A stretch of 64,000 bases of DNA from Legionella gresilensis (GTDB taxonomy: Bacteria > Pseudomonadota > Gammaproteobacteria > Legionellales > Legionellaceae): contig NZ_CAAAHX010000004.1 in NCBI RefSeq assembly GCF_900639865.1, forward strand, positions 59,517 to 123,516, read 5' to 3'. Below, piece by piece: positions 1 to 12,236 of the stretch. Position 1 is the stretch's first letter. Each line of letters begins with the position of its first letter. Under the pieces are notes generated by a model. The model was not told where the DNA came from. It saw only the letters and a list, made by a program, of their open reading frames with translations, and ran no database searches. A program made the position numbers and the translations under genes.

Positions 1-278
1 GGGAGCGAGGGAAAACTGAAGAAAAAACAAATAACTTACCTTCTTGTTGCCTATTAACCACAGAAGCTAATGATGTTATTAAAAAGGTTCATAATCGCAT
101 GCCTTGGATTTTAAATAAAGAACAGCAGGAATTTTGGCTACAAATGGAACCACTAGAGGCCGACCACCTTGAACTTATTAAACAATTAAATCAGCCCATT
201 GAACTTGATTATTTTCCAGTACATACAATAGTAAATAACGCTCGATATAAGGCGAAAGATACGATAAATCCTTTATAA
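1..278 (+). CDS. SRAP-domain protein (YedK/HMCES family), C-terminal part only
   Basis: The gene runs in from before the window; only about 92 C-terminal codons are present, read from base 3 and ending in TAA at 276-278. The translation contains CCLLTTEANDVIKKVHNRMP, which matches the conserved SRAP segment (TTxAN...HxRMP). In this family the segment carries the histidine that helps an N-terminal cysteine crosslink to abasic sites in single-stranded DNA. The catalytic Cys2 and the rest of the fold lie outside the window, so activity cannot be judged. The family call is secure; the start and full length are unknown. Confidence 0.85.
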   Translation, partial: ERGKTEEKTNNLPSCCLLTTEANDVIKKVHNRMPWILNKEQQEFWLQMEPLEADHLELIKQLNQPIELDYFPVHTIVNNARYKAKDTINPL

Positions 279-284
279 ATAGGT

Positions 285-1442
285 CTATAATTGGACATTT
301 TTATTAGTTATGTCATCACAATAAATTTCAATACGATCTCTTCCTAAATTTTTAGCTCTGTATAATGCTTTATCTGCAGATTCTATAATATTTTGTATAG
401 TTACTTTTTCAGATGAAGGCGCTTCCACTAAGCCAATTGAAATAGTTATTTTAGGTAAAACTTACTGCTTAAATTTAATAGTTTTGCTTTTAAATTCTAA
501 GCGAAAACTGTCTAGCTTTTGGATTGCGTTTTCTAAATTCATGTTTTGTAGGATAACAACAAATTCTTCGCCGCCATAGCGGCAAACGGTATCACTTTTT
601 CTAAAATAATGGTTAAGTAATTTACCAGCCTGCCGTAGTACTTCATCACCTGCTTCATGCCCATAATTATCATTAATTTGCTTAAAATAATCTAAATCTA
701 ACATAGCAACAACTAAATTAGATTTATCTCTGCTAGCTTTAGCCAGATCTTTTTTCAACATCTCATCAAGGAAACGCCTATTAAATAAGCCAGTTAAAGG
801 ATCATGAATTGTCTGTAAGTAAAGCTTATGGCGCAAATCAATATTTTCCAAGTTTAACCTGACAGACTCAGCCAATAAACGATGAATACTAATAGATAAA
901 ATCAGCATCAAACCTAAATAAATAATTCCCTCTAATGCTAAAGGATAATAATCTCTTCCTAGTAAAATCAATGTCAAAATATGAGGCACAAACGCTGGAA
1001 TAAGAAAGTAAAAGTAAACAAATTTAACTGGAGAATAAAAAATATTCGCTGCACAAATGGCACCTAGCAGAGTAATAATAATAAAGGATTGTGCAACGCT
1101 GTTTGTTTCGGGTAATAAGAAAGTGCCTAAAGGACTCCAACTTATTCCAGCAATAAAAGCACTTAAAGCAAGCAAGTTAAGCCATTTCTTTAGAGTTTGT
1201 GAGTGCATTGAATATGATTTTCGATACAAGTGAATAAGAACATAGCGCAGACCACAAAAAGAAACGCTAATTATGTACCAAACTAATAAAATAAGTTTAT
1301 GTTCTTTCTGCCATAAAATAGCTGTCACAATACTAAATGTAATAAACTCGGCTAATTGTCCATAACCTAGATAGTCATAGACTAAGTCAGCTAACTTTAC
1401 CTGCACTTTTTCTTCTATGGTTAAGTCATCCCTGCTTTTCAT
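285..1442 (-). pseudogene. Membrane-anchored GGDEF diguanylate cyclase interrupted by one in-frame stop
   Basis: The N-terminal ~190 residues form several hydrophobic segments (about residues 33-190), followed by a GGDEF domain starting at DPLTGLFNRR (residues 214-223). The active-site motif is GGEEF (290-294), preceded at the usual five-residue spacing by an RKSD I-site (281-284), so c-di-GMP synthesis with product inhibition would be expected. Translation stops at a TAA at 462-464 (minus strand) after residue 326. The same frame then continues without a shift through a normal GGDEF tail (PKITISIGLVEAP, then ADKALYRAKNLGRDRIEIY) to a stop at 285-287. About 58 residues of the domain are therefore lost. 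Either this is a recent nonsense mutation, a sequencing error, or a truncated product is made. No partner gene is visible; the MFS gene upstream is a separate unit. Confidence 0.85.
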
Positions 1443-1503
1443 ATTTAATACTCAAATTTTTAATTTAACATGCTAACTACAAAGCTTATCTAGCTATTAC
1501 TTA

Positions 1504-2784
1504 TTATATACTTCCAGCCTCATTAACATGTTTAATTAATCCTTTTTGCAAGTAAATGGGAGCTACACTTTGACGAATCTTAGGAATTTTATTTATATAC
1601 CAAAATAAGACGAGTAAAAGTATGATTGCGGCAACACCAAAAGCAATCATGACATTAGAAAAACTACCAACCACACCATAAAATAAAGTGCTACCAATAG
1701 GAATAGTACCAAAACTTACCATAGTAATAATGCCAATTACTCGACCTTGGAATTCCACAGGGACAATTTGCTGGATAAAGACCATACCTGCAGTTAGAGT
1801 AACCATTAAACCAAAATCAATTAAGAGCAGCACGGGTAGCGCTAGCCATACAGAGCGACAAAAAGCTAATAAGAACATACTAATTACTAAAATTAAAAAA
1901 GAAACAAGGAATATTCGATTTAAACCTAAAACTGTTTTCCGTGCTGACATATAAAAAGCACCAATAGTTCCCCCTATCCCTCCTATAGCTAATAATAAAC
2001 CTAATGTTCCTGCATTACCGCCTAAATAGTAGCGATTAACTACGGGCACTAAGAATAGATAAGGCCATCCTAATAATCCTATAAAACCTAGTAAGGTAAT
2101 GATAACAAACACAGGCAGTGAATTTTTTACATAAAATAAACCAGCAAGCATTTCTTGTAGAACCGACTTTCTAGCTATGTGCTTTTCTACTTTATGAGGA
2201 ATATTTAATAAGAAAATAAAACTTAAAAGAAATAATAACGCATTAAACCAGTAAGTTGCCCCTTCGCTTATATAAGTAATAAGAAGCGCCCCTAATCCAT
2301 AGCCAAAAAACATAACTACGCGATTGGTTGAGTTAATTAGGCTAGTAGCACTTCCTTTTACATTCTCATCGGCAATAAGATCAGACACACTTGCTACAAT
2401 AGCAGGAAAATAAAAAGACTGACTAAACCCATATATAATGACTAAAAATAACATTAGCCAAAAATTTGGCCAGCCAAATAATAAGAGTATTGCCATAAAA
2501 AGCGCTGCAAAGAGTCCGCTTAAAGAAACTAGTTTCATAATAAGAGGCCGTTGATATCTATCTACAAGCGCTCCTACTAAAGGGCCAAATAGCATGGGTA
2601 AATTAAAACCAAAGCCTATTAAACCTACATAAAAAGGAGAATTACCTTTAATATGGGTAGCAATTAAGCCAAATACCATGCCTGCCATCCAGACGGCTGT
2701 AAAGAAACATATTTCTGAAATAAATATGAAACGAAACCCAGGATAAGTAAAAGGCTTTACAAAAGGTATTTTAGATAAATTCAT
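1504..2784 (-). CDS. MFS transporter, probable drug or siderophore exporter (MFS_3 type)
   Basis: This 426-residue protein is hydrophobic throughout, with about 12 transmembrane helices, and is predicted to be an inner-membrane secondary transporter. The loop after helix 2 has GALVDRYQRPLIM, the typical MFS signature (GxLxDRxxR). The overall pattern resembles the EntS/MFS_3 exporters. The substrate cannot be read from the sequence. Translation starts at ATG 2784, and a perfect 15-bp inverted repeat sits just upstream. The gene is probably monocistronic: the flanking GGDEF gene is 62 bases downstream and the atp operon is over 600 bases upstream. Confidence 0.85.
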   Translation of the reverse strand: MNLSKIPFVKPFTYPGFRFIFISEICFFTAVWMAGMVFGLIATHIKGNSPFYVGLIGFGFNLPMLFGPLVGALVDRYQRPLIMKLVSLSGLFAALFMAILLLFGWPNFWLMLFLVIIYGFSQSFYFPAIVASVSDLIADENVKGSATSLINSTNRVVMFFGYGLGALLITYISEGATYWFNALLFLLSFIFLLNIPHKVEKHIARKSVLQEMLAGLFYVKNSLPVFVIITLLGFIGLLGWPYLFLVPVVNRYYLGGNAGTLGLLLAIGGIGGTIGAFYMSARKTVLGLNRIFLVSFLILVISMFLLAFCRSVWLALPVLLLIDFGLMVTLTAGMVFIQQIVPVEFQGRVIGIITMVSFGTIPIGSTLFYGVVGSFSNVMIAFGVAAIILLLVLFWYINKIPKIRQSVAPIYLQKGLIKHVNEAGSI

Positions 2785-2810
2785 AAAGTGCTCTCTAACT
2801 AACGTGAGTT

Positions 2811-2843
2811 CGCCATAAAAGAGTCTTAGACTCTTTTATGGCG
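2811..2843. repeat. Perfect 15-bp inverted repeat (3-nt loop)
   Basis: Arms CGCCATAAAAGAGTC (2811-2825) and its exact complement (2829-2843) flank TTA. The repeat lies 27 bases upstream of the MFS start codon on the minus strand. It could be a terminator for transcription entering from the right, a regulatory hairpin in the MFS leader, or an operator. There is no T-run beside it on either strand, so it is not a classical intrinsic terminator. Confidence 0.75.
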
Positions 2844-3009
2844 TTAAACGAACGTTATCCCGTAAAATGCAAAGCATTGGTACCGGATCCAGATCAAACA
2901 TAAATATATTTTATGTCAAATTCACATTAACTATACTTAGTTGTAAGCATTCTAAGAGTGTAGCTACATTATTTCATTTTAGGAATTTCTCTATATCAGT
3001 TGTGATAAA

Positions 3010-3136
3010 TATAACACCGTCTACTAAGTTTTATACTGCGTTGCAAGCGCGTTCGGCAAAGCATAGTACTTCTATGTACAATCCTCTTCGCTTCACTCGC
3101 TTGCGCCTTGTTTAAAACTTAAGGGGTGGCGCTATA
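3010..3136. repeat. Dispersed palindromic repeat, copy A
   Basis: This copy aligns along its length with 34804-34928: shared stretches include TTTATAC..CGTTGCAAG near the left end and TAAAACTTA followed by GGCGCTATA at the right end. The outer ends are imperfect inverted repeats of one another, and so are the inner segments (CTAAG.TTTATA against TAAAACTTA), so the element could fold into one long hairpin. No coding capacity is apparent. It is MITE- or REP-like. Confidence 0.8.
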
Positions 3137-3225
3137 GTTAGCTTTTAATTTATAAATGTTACTCAAAGCAGATAAAAATTTACTAGAATAGCGGTAATTC
3201 ATCTAATGTGTTTTTATAAATTAAA

Positions 3226-3329
3226 TGTGTATAAATTTATGATTATTTGCGCGATAAAAAATTTTTATATTTAAGTTATTGAATTTAAATGTATTTTAAA
3301 AATAAGGCTTGTGGGTAAGTTGTGTATAA
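3226..3329. other. Cluster of three DnaA-box-like nonamers around an AT-rich stretch
   Basis: TGTGTATAA occurs at 3226-3234 and again at 3321-3329. These are complements of TTATACACA, which fits TTWTNCACA. TGTGGGTAA at 3310-3318 is one base from the consensus complement TGTGGATAA. An AT-rich segment separates the first box from the other two. This could be chance in AT-rich DNA, a DnaA-binding (titration) locus, or part of an origin. Gene polarity instead points to an origin near 23-24 kb. Confidence 0.4.
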
Positions 3330-3363
3330 TTTTGTTAATAGTTTAGAGTACGTTAACTTAGAG

Positions 3364-3400
3364 TGCACTTTGCCTTTTATAATTTTAAATTGCAAAGTGC
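3364..3400 (-). terminator. Hairpin after atpC
   Basis: Nine-base arms GCACTTTGC (3364-3372) and GCAAAGTGC (3392-3400) surround an AT-rich 19-nt loop, starting 15 bases past the atpC stop. No T-run follows on the minus strand. It may stabilise the 3' end of the atp mRNA or assist termination. Confidence 0.45.
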
Positions 3401-3414
3401 TTAATGAGTTTTAC

Positions 3415-3837
3415 TTATTTCAGCGTTTTTCTCAATTTTTGTATGGCTCGAATTTGCGCTACTGCTCTTGCTAACTCCGCTGCAGCTAAAGCGTAATTCA
3501 ACTCTGCATTTTTACCAGACATCGCTTCTTCAGCGCGAGCTTTCGCCGCAAGTGCAGCTGTTTCATCTAGGTTTTCTGCTCGCTCAACGACATCTGCCAA
3601 AACAGAAACGTGATAAGGTTGAACCTCCAACATGCCACCAGAAACATAATAGATTTCCTGCTCACCGCCTTGATGCGTAACTCTAATTTCACCAGGCTTT
3701 AACACAGTAAGCAAAGGCGCATGTCCAGGTGATATACCAACCTCACCTAATTCGCCAGTAGCAACAACCATTTCCACTGGGCCTGAGAAAATTTCTTGTT
3801 CTGCGCTGACAATATCCAAACGAGTTGTATTTGCCAT
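3415..3837 (-). CDS. atpC: ATP synthase F1 epsilon subunit
   Basis: This is the last gene of the atp operon. It encodes the central-stalk epsilon subunit, which couples rotation to catalysis and inhibits ATP hydrolysis. The N-terminal beta-sandwich is recognisable (LDIVSAEQEIFSGPVEMVVA, GISPGHAPLLTVLKPGEIRV), followed by a helical C-terminal hairpin rich in Ala. The start is placed at ATG 3837 (MANTTRLDIV), giving 140 residues, the family's usual length. An upstream in-frame ATG at 3855, overlapping the end of atpD, would add six residues. Confidence 0.96.
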   Translation of the reverse strand: MANTTRLDIVSAEQEIFSGPVEMVVATGELGEVGISPGHAPLLTVLKPGEIRVTHQGGEQEIYYVSGGMLEVQPYHVSVLADVVERAENLDETAALAAKARAEEAMSGKNAELNYALAAAELARAVAQIRAIQKLRKTLK

Positions 3838-3851
3838 ATTATCTACTTGCC

Positions 3852-5237
<1,386 letters not shown>

Positions 5238-6104
5238 TTATAAAGCGGATGCACCACCGACAATTTCTGCTAACTCTTGCGTAATGGCAGCTTGCCGAGC
5301 TTTGTTATAAGCCAATTGAAACTGTTTAATTAATTCACCAGCGTTGTCAGTCGCACTCTTCATAGCAATCATTTTTGCTGCTTGCTCACAAGCGATATTT
5401 TCTACAACAGCCTGATAAGCCTGTAATTCAATATAGCGTTCCAATAAAGCATCTAATAATTCTTTAGCATCGGGTTCATAAATATAATCCCAATAATGCC
5501 CTAAGCCTTGACTATCTTCTTCTGCTACAGGAAGAGGAAGCAGTTGTTTAATGAGAGGCTTTTGAGTCATTGTATTAATGAACTCATTATATACGATATG
5601 TAAAGCATCAATTTGACCATCATAGAAAGCATCCAGCATGACTTTAACTATACCAATTAAATCTTTGACACTAGGTTTATCACCTAAATGATCAGCTGAA
5701 GCAATAATATTGCCCCCTACCCGTTTGAAGAAAGCTTGACCTTTACGACCTATAACACATAAATCAACTTCTTTATTCTCATTCTGCCATTGACGCATTA
5801 TACGCACAGTTTCACGTAATAGATTGGCATTTAAGCCACCCACTAAACCTCTATCAGAAGTCACAACGATTAAACCTACGCGCTTAATTTCTCGTGCCGT
5901 CATAAAAGGATGACGGTATTCTGAATTGGCACGCGCAATATGTTTAACAACATCATATATTTTAGTGGCATAAGGTTTAGATGCACGCATTCTATCTTGC
6001 GTTTTTCGCATTTTACTTGCTGCAACCATTTCCATCGCTCGCGTAATTTTTTGAGTATTCTTTGTACTCGCAATTTTCGAACGAATCTCTTTTGCTCCAG
6101 GCAT
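5238..6104 (-). CDS. atpG: ATP synthase F1 gamma subunit
   Basis: This is the rotor shaft of F1. The conserved N-terminal helix is present ([29 protein letters not shown]), as is the C-terminal helix ([20 protein letters not shown]), which together form the coiled coil inside the alpha3beta3 ring. Its 288 residues are typical. It lies between atpA and atpD in the standard order. Confidence 0.97.
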   Translation of the reverse strand: MPGAKEIRSKIASTKNTQKITRAMEMVAASKMRKTQDRMRASKPYATKIYDVVKHIARANSEYRHPFMTAREIKRVGLIVVTSDRGLVGGLNANLLRETVRIMRQWQNENKEVDLCVIGRKGQAFFKRVGGNIIASADHLGDKPSVKDLIGIVKVMLDAFYDGQIDALHIVYNEFINTMTQKPLIKQLLPLPVAEEDSQGLGHYWDYIYEPDAKELLDALLERYIELQAYQAVVENIACEQAAKMIAMKSATDNAGELIKQFQLAYNKARQAAITQELAEIVGGASAL

Positions 6105-6160
6105 ATACTCACCTTAATTTATTTGTTGGATGTTAAACCAACTACAAGCTTATTTATTAC

Positions 6161-7714
6161 TTACCAACTGCCTGTACGTTTAAATTCCTCTACCGCCTTA
6201 CTCAGTTCCGCTTCTATATTGTTATCGTAAGCGCCGCTTTCATTAATTTTATCCATTAATGAAGCATAAGAAGAATGCATAAATGCTCGCAAAGCAGCTT
6301 CAAAGCTACCAATTTCAGCAGTGGGAATATCGTCTAAATAACCTTTTTCAACTACAAATAAAGAAACACTCATGTCTGCTACAGATAAAGGAGAATACTG
6401 CTTCTGCTTCATGATTTCTGTAATACGTTGGCCCCGCTCTAACTGTTTACGAGTTGCATCATCTAAATCAGAAGCAAATTGTGAAAACGCCTCTAACTCA
6501 CGAAACTGAGCTAATGCTAAACGAGTACCGCCTCCAAGCTTTTTCATGATTTTAGTTTGAGCAGCACCACCTACCCGTGATACAGAGAGACCAGAATTAA
6601 TTGCTGGACGAACACCAGAGTTAAATAAATCAACATCTAAGAATATCTGACCATCGGTAATAGAAATAACGTTTGTTGGTACGAAAGCAGATACGTCGCC
6701 TGCCTGTGTTTCAATAATAGGCAAGGCAGTAAGTGATCCGGTTTTACCTTTTACTTCACCATTAGTTAACCGCTCAACTTCTGCAGCATTAATACGTGAA
6801 GCGCGCTCTAAAAGCCTTGAATGTAGATAAAAAATATCACCAGGGTAAGCTTCACGACCTGGAGGACGTTTTAAAAGCAGAGAAATTTGTCGATATGCCC
6901 AAGCTTGCTTAGTTAAATCATCATAAACAATTAAAGCATCTTCTCCGCGCTCCATAAAGTATTCACCCATAGCGCAACCAGAATAAGGAGCAATAAATTG
7001 TAATGCGGCAGAATCGGCAGCACTTGCTACAACAACAATGGTATGTTCCATTGCGCCATGTTCTTCAAGCTTACGTACAGTGTTAGCAATAGAAGAAGCT
7101 TTTTGACCAATAGCAACGTAAATACATTTAATTCCTGTACCTTTTTGGTTAATAATCGCGTCAATAGCAATCGCTGATTTACCTGTTTGTCTATCACCAA
7201 TAATTAATTCGCGCTGCCCACGGCCAACAGGAATCATGGCATCAATAGCTTTCAAACCAGTTTGTACAGGTTGATCAACTGATTGACGAGAAATAACGCC
7301 AGGCGCTACTTTTTCAATAGGAGACATCCTTTTAGCATTAATTGGACCTTTGCCATCAATAGGGTTACCTAATGCATCAACAACTCGACCTAATAAAGCT
7401 TCACCTACTGGAACTTCAAGAATTCGACCTGTACATTTACCTTTTTGACCTTCTGATAAACTTGAAGCATCGCCAAGCACAACAGCACCTACTGAATCTC
7501 GCTCTAAATTAAGCGCTAATCCATAGATACCGCCAGGGAATTCTATCATTTCGCCCTGCATTACATCGGCTAGACCATGAAGGCGAACAATTCCATCTCT
7601 TAAACTGACAATTGTACCTTCATTTCTTGCTTCTGAGACAACATTAAATTGTTCAATTTTCTGTCTAATTAGTTCGCTAATTTCAGATGGGTTTAATGCA
7701 ACTTGTTCTGACAT
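6161..7714 (-). CDS. atpA: ATP synthase F1 alpha subunit
   Basis: This is the non-catalytic nucleotide-binding subunit of F1. The P-loop GDRQTGKS is in the first half, and the alpha/beta signature appears as [14 protein letters not shown], with the Ser-Arg that reaches the catalytic site of the beta subunit. At 517 residues it is slightly longer than the 513 of E. coli. It begins 18 bases after atpH. Confidence 0.98.
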   Translation of the reverse strand: MSEQVALNPSEISELIRQKIEQFNVVSEARNEGTIVSLRDGIVRLHGLADVMQGEMIEFPGGIYGLALNLERDSVGAVVLGDASSLSEGQKGKCTGRILEVPVGEALLGRVVDALGNPIDGKGPINAKRMSPIEKVAPGVISRQSVDQPVQTGLKAIDAMIPVGRGQRELIIGDRQTGKSAIAIDAIINQKGTGIKCIYVAIGQKASSIANTVRKLEEHGAMEHTIVVVASAADSAALQFIAPYSGCAMGEYFMERGEDALIVYDDLTKQAWAYRQISLLLKRPPGREAYPGDIFYLHSRLLERASRINAAEVERLTNGEVKGKTGSLTALPIIETQAGDVSAFVPTNVISITDGQIFLDVDLFNSGVRPAINSGLSVSRVGGAAQTKIMKKLGGGTRLALAQFRELEAFSQFASDLDDATRKQLERGQRITEIMKQKQYSPLSVADMSVSLFVVEKGYLDDIPTAEIGSFEAALRAFMHSSYASLMDKINESGAYDNNIEAELSKAVEEFKRTGSW

Positions 7715-7732
7715 GAAATCTATCCTCTTAAT

Positions 7733-8278
7733 TTATGCGGCCAAACTGGTGCTAAGTTTTTCTAATTTACCACGGACTGAGCCATCTATTACTAAGTCGC
7801 CAGCTTGAATTACAGCACCACCAATAAGCGTTTTATCAATTGTAATTTGCAAAGTTACCTTACGTTGTAAGCGTTTGCTTAGTGAATCAATCAATTTTAG
7901 CTGCTGATTTTGAGATAATTCTGAATAACTAATTACATTGACTGTAAGCGTTTTTTCTTGTTCCGCACGCATTGCTTCAAATATATTAAAAATATCAGGC
8001 AAAGCTTTAAGACGTTTATTCTCTGCTAACAGAGTAATAAAGTTTTTCAGATAGGTAGCATCTTCGGAATCAACTTGACCTGCAGTAGCGATCAGCAATT
8101 CAATATGCTGCTTTATTGTTGATGCAGGGTTATCAATGAAATTCTCTGCATTTTCATCTAATACCGATAAAGCTAAATTACGTAAATAATCTGACCAGCG
8201 TCGTAATTTTCCGGTATTAAACGCATATTCAAAAACAGCTTTGGCATAAGGCCTAGCAATCGTTACACACTCAGACAT
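7733..8278 (-). CDS. atpH: ATP synthase F1 delta subunit
   Basis: This is the peripheral-stalk subunit that joins the b dimer to the top of F1. The N-terminal [12 protein letters not shown] is the conserved start of the OSCP/delta family, and the C-terminal [26 protein letters not shown] is the family signature. Its 181 residues match the family. It is in the standard position between atpF and atpA. Confidence 0.97.
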   Translation of the reverse strand: MSECVTIARPYAKAVFEYAFNTGKLRRWSDYLRNLALSVLDENAENFIDNPASTIKQHIELLIATAGQVDSEDATYLKNFITLLAENKRLKALPDIFNIFEAMRAEQEKTLTVNVISYSELSQNQQLKLIDSLSKRLQRKVTLQITIDKTLIGGAVIQAGDLVIDGSVRGKLEKLSTSLAA

Positions 8279-8304
8279 GATGTCAAATCTCTTTATCTAA
8301 AATT

Positions 8305-8775
8305 TCAAATCTCTTCAATTAAACTATCTAGCAATTGATTATTTATTTTTTCATCAATTTTGCGCTGAAGAATAACTTCAGCTCCGGCTACAGCTAATTC
8401 TGCTACTTGTTTACGTAAGTTTTCTCTAGCTTGATTAATTTCTTGCTGTAGCTTTTCATGCGCTATTTTAGCTTGACGATTTGCCTCTTGCTTAGCATCT
8501 TCCTTAGCTTCTTCAACCAGCTGTGCAGCCCGCTTTGTCGCCTTCTCAATAATATCTGAAGCTTGCGCTTTAGCGTGCTTTATTTCGTCTTTAACGCGAA
8601 ATTGTGCCAATTCAAGCTCTTTGCGACCTCGTTCGGCCGCAGCAAGGCCGTCTGCAATTTTATTTTGGCGTTCTTCCATAGCCTTTGCCAAAGGAGGCCA
8701 AACAAATTTCATCGTAAACCAAACAAATACTGCAAATACCAGCATTTGTATAATCAGTGTAAAATTAATATCCAA
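8305..8775 (-). CDS. atpF: ATP synthase Fo b subunit
   Basis: This is the membrane anchor of the peripheral stator. One N-terminal transmembrane helix ([29 protein letters not shown]) is followed by a long charged helix (about residues 35-140, many Lys/Glu/Ala heptads) that dimerises. Its 156 residues equal the E. coli length. Confidence 0.97.
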   Translation of the reverse strand: MDINFTLIIQMLVFAVFVWFTMKFVWPPLAKAMEERQNKIADGLAAAERGRKELELAQFRVKDEIKHAKAQASDIIEKATKRAAQLVEEAKEDAKQEANRQAKIAHEKLQQEINQARENLRKQVAELAVAGAEVILQRKIDEKINNQLLDSLIEEI

Positions 8776-8821
8776 CGCAGTCTCCCCCGTAACTTTTAAA
8801 ACGCAAAGGCGCCTCTTGTTA

Positions 8822-9124
<303 letters not shown>

Positions 9125-9134
9125 TTAAAACGAA

Positions 9135-10362
<1,228 letters not shown>

Positions 10363-10630
10363 TTAGCGTACCTACCTTTCAGGCGCGGATTATAAAGTAA
10401 TCAATTTGGATAAGCAACGCCAATTTCTAATTTTGCTACTCTTTACTCTAACTTATTACCTACTTACCCTAGCATTTGGTAAATTAAAAGCAAATTGCTA
10501 TAGTTAAATTGAGGTTGTTTTTTTTATTGCCATTGAAATTAATAACATTATTTACTCTAGCCATTATGGCACTAATAGTAAGTTTGTGTTTAGTTTCAAC
10601 TTTAAATTAATCTCATGATAGGAATATATT

Positions 10631-10873
10631 ATGTCTGAGAAGCAACAAGGTACAGCGTACAGCATGCGCGAAAAAATGCTCAATCGTTACGGTGATAGTA
10701 TATACCATAAACACAATAAAAACCACCTACCTTACCGTAAACATTCCAGAACCCATCCCGTCAAAATTATGGAATATGAAAATGGAGAAGCCCATGAAGA
10801 CTTTACTAACTTTACGGGCACAATTAAATTAAGAAAAATACGCAAACGACTGGATAATGGTCACGACCATTGA
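10631..10873 (+). CDS. Small basic orphan protein (80 aa)
   Basis: The protein is hydrophilic, rich in His, Lys and Arg, with no signal peptide or membrane helix. The function is not recognised. It starts at ATG 10631 with AGGA about eight bases upstream, diverges from the atp operon, and ends before a strong palindromic terminator. Reasonable codon use, a ribosome binding site and a terminator support a real gene. Confidence 0.6.
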   Translation: MSEKQQGTAYSMREKMLNRYGDSIYHKHNKNHLPYRKHSRTHPVKIMEYENGEAHEDFTNFTGTIKLRKIRKRLDNGHDH

Positions 10874-10927
10874 TAAAGTTAACCTTAACCTCCCAGGTTA
10901 GCCACTTCCTGGTTTGGGTCGGTTGCC

Positions 10928-10952
10928 CTGTGGCCTTTTTAAAAGGCCACAG
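10928..10952. terminator. Bidirectional terminator between the small orphan and the BON gene
   Basis: A near-perfect palindrome has arms CTGTGGCCTTTT (10928-10939) and AAAAGGCCACAG (10941-10952) with almost no loop. The A/T tracts inside the stem give T-rich ends on both strands. It lies between the convergent genes ending at 10873 and 10956. Confidence 0.75.
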
Positions 10953-10955
10953 ACT

Positions 10956-11546
10956 TTAACCGGCAGGCGTCTCACTTAAATTTAAATAACGCATTAGCTT
11001 TACAACTCGCACAACGCCTTCTGTATTTTTTGCTAAATTTAATACTCGCTCTGCTTGATTAGGTCTAACATCGCCCATAACGTAAACGATATTATCAACG
11101 GTAACAATTTTAAAGTCATTAGGGTTAATTTCAGCATCGGCTAATATTTGGCTTCTTATTTTTGTGGTGAGCCAGGTATCGGTAAGGTCATTTGCTGGTG
11201 CTGAATAAGCGGCAACTTGTAAAAATAGTTCTCGATATCCCTCTAAAGAGCGTAATCGTACTTCAGCTAAGTGGCGTAATTTACTATTAGGCAAATGACC
11301 TGCTAATAAAATATCTCCTTTAAATACAGCTAAATCTAGATAACAACCTTCTTGTTTTAATAGGCGATCTTGAAATAAAACCTGATTAGCTTGTAAGGCA
11401 AGTTGATAATCATAAACCTTTTTATAGACATTATGTCTATCATAGATAAGGGTAGCGCCGGTCCATAAACTACTTATACAGCTAGTTAATAGCGAAAAAG
11501 TTAAAATGATAAATAAATAAAACCCACATCGATGCATGTTTAGCAA
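10956..11546 (-). CDS. BON-domain lipoprotein, YraP/DolP-like (second copy)
   Basis: This 196-residue protein has a lipoprotein signal ending at Cys about residue 23 (SLLTSC). Two BON modules follow; the second is clearest (TTKIRSQILADAEINPNDFKIVT, VYVMGDVRPNQAERVLNLAKNTEGV). YraP/DolP is an outer-membrane lipoprotein that binds anionic phospholipid and supports envelope integrity. This copy sits beside a paralogue (11667-12236), so the pair probably arose by duplication. A 120-base gap separates them, so this one may have its own promoter. Confidence 0.85.
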   Translation of the reverse strand: MLNMHRCGFYLFIILTFSLLTSCISSLWTGATLIYDRHNVYKKVYDYQLALQANQVLFQDRLLKQEGCYLDLAVFKGDILLAGHLPNSKLRHLAEVRLRSLEGYRELFLQVAAYSAPANDLTDTWLTTKIRSQILADAEINPNDFKIVTVDNIVYVMGDVRPNQAERVLNLAKNTEGVVRVVKLMRYLNLSETPAG

Positions 11547-11666
11547 ATCCTTTACTTAAAAGCACTATTAACTAAAGTGAGTTTAATATACAAATTATTT
11601 TATGCTGGCTATGCAATTGTAATCCTTTTTTTACCTAACATTACATAGCCTAGTTCAACATGGAAA

Positions 11667-12236
11667 TTAAGTAATATAGCGAAATACCTTAACCACCTTA
11701 CGAACACCTTCTACATGTCTAGCAACGTCAACTGCTAACTCAGCTTGCTCATGCGTTACTATACCCATTAAATAAACAACTGAATTTTCAGTAACAACCC
11801 TTATAGAGCCAGATTCTAGACCTTTTCGACTAAGCATAAAACTTCGAACCTGGCCTGTAATGAAAACATCTGTTGTATTTTGTTTTAAAGGAAGCGGCTC
11901 GCCAATAGTTAATTCATTATACACACGGCGAACAGCAGGGGTATTTTGAGCTAATTTTTCAGCATTAATTCGTAAGGATGGATAAGGCGTTTGGCCAACT
12001 AACAAGACAATTTGATTGAAACTAACTATATTTATATGCGAACTATTAAAACGAGAGTCATCAATAATTGCTTTATGTATTAAGTGAAATATTCGCAAGT
12101 CACTTTCTATTGATTTTAATGAACGGCGATCATAGACAATTACGCCTGCAGCGGCTCCAGCTACTACAGCAGCTACACAACTACAAAGTAAACTACTAAT
12201 TAATAAATAAATTACAGCACGGCACTTCATGGTCAC
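11667..12236 (-). CDS. BON-domain lipoprotein, YraP/DolP-like (first copy)
   Basis: The 189-residue precursor has a lipobox SLLCSC (Cys at about residue 20) and an Ala/Gly-rich segment (AAVVAGAAAGVIVYDRRS) of the kind seen in YraP. Two BON domains follow; the second reads VRSFMLSRKGLESGSIRVVT and VYLMGIVTHEQAELAVDVARHVEGVRKVV. Its start overlaps the end of the diaA-like gene by four bases, as in E. coli diaA-yraP, which makes this the better yraP/dolP orthologue of the two copies. Confidence 0.88.
   Translation of the reverse strand: MTMKCRAVIYLLISSLLCSCVAAVVAGAAAGVIVYDRRSLKSIESDLRIFHLIHKAIIDDSRFNSSHINIVSFNQIVLLVGQTPYPSLRINAEKLAQNTPAVRRVYNELTIGEPLPLKQNTTDVFITGQVRSFMLSRKGLESGSIRVVTENSVVYLMGIVTHEQAELAVDVARHVEGVRKVVKVFRYIT

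Larger units (their letters stand above)
2844..3414. other. Intergenic spacer between the MFS gene and atpC
   Basis: No credible gene is visible. The spacer contains a 127-bp dispersed repeat (3010-3136), an AT-rich stretch (about 3235-3300) flanked by DnaA-box-like nonamers, and a hairpin just past atpC. An 82-codon open frame starting at 2867 has no family resemblance and overlaps the repeat, so it is not called. Confidence 0.6.

Noticed and set aside
1688..1954. Open frame of 88 codons on the plus strand
   Set aside because: It lies wholly inside the MFS gene on the other strand and has no family resemblance.
2867..3115. Open frame of 82 codons in the spacer before atpC
   Set aside because: It runs through the dispersed repeat, has no ribosome binding site and resembles nothing.
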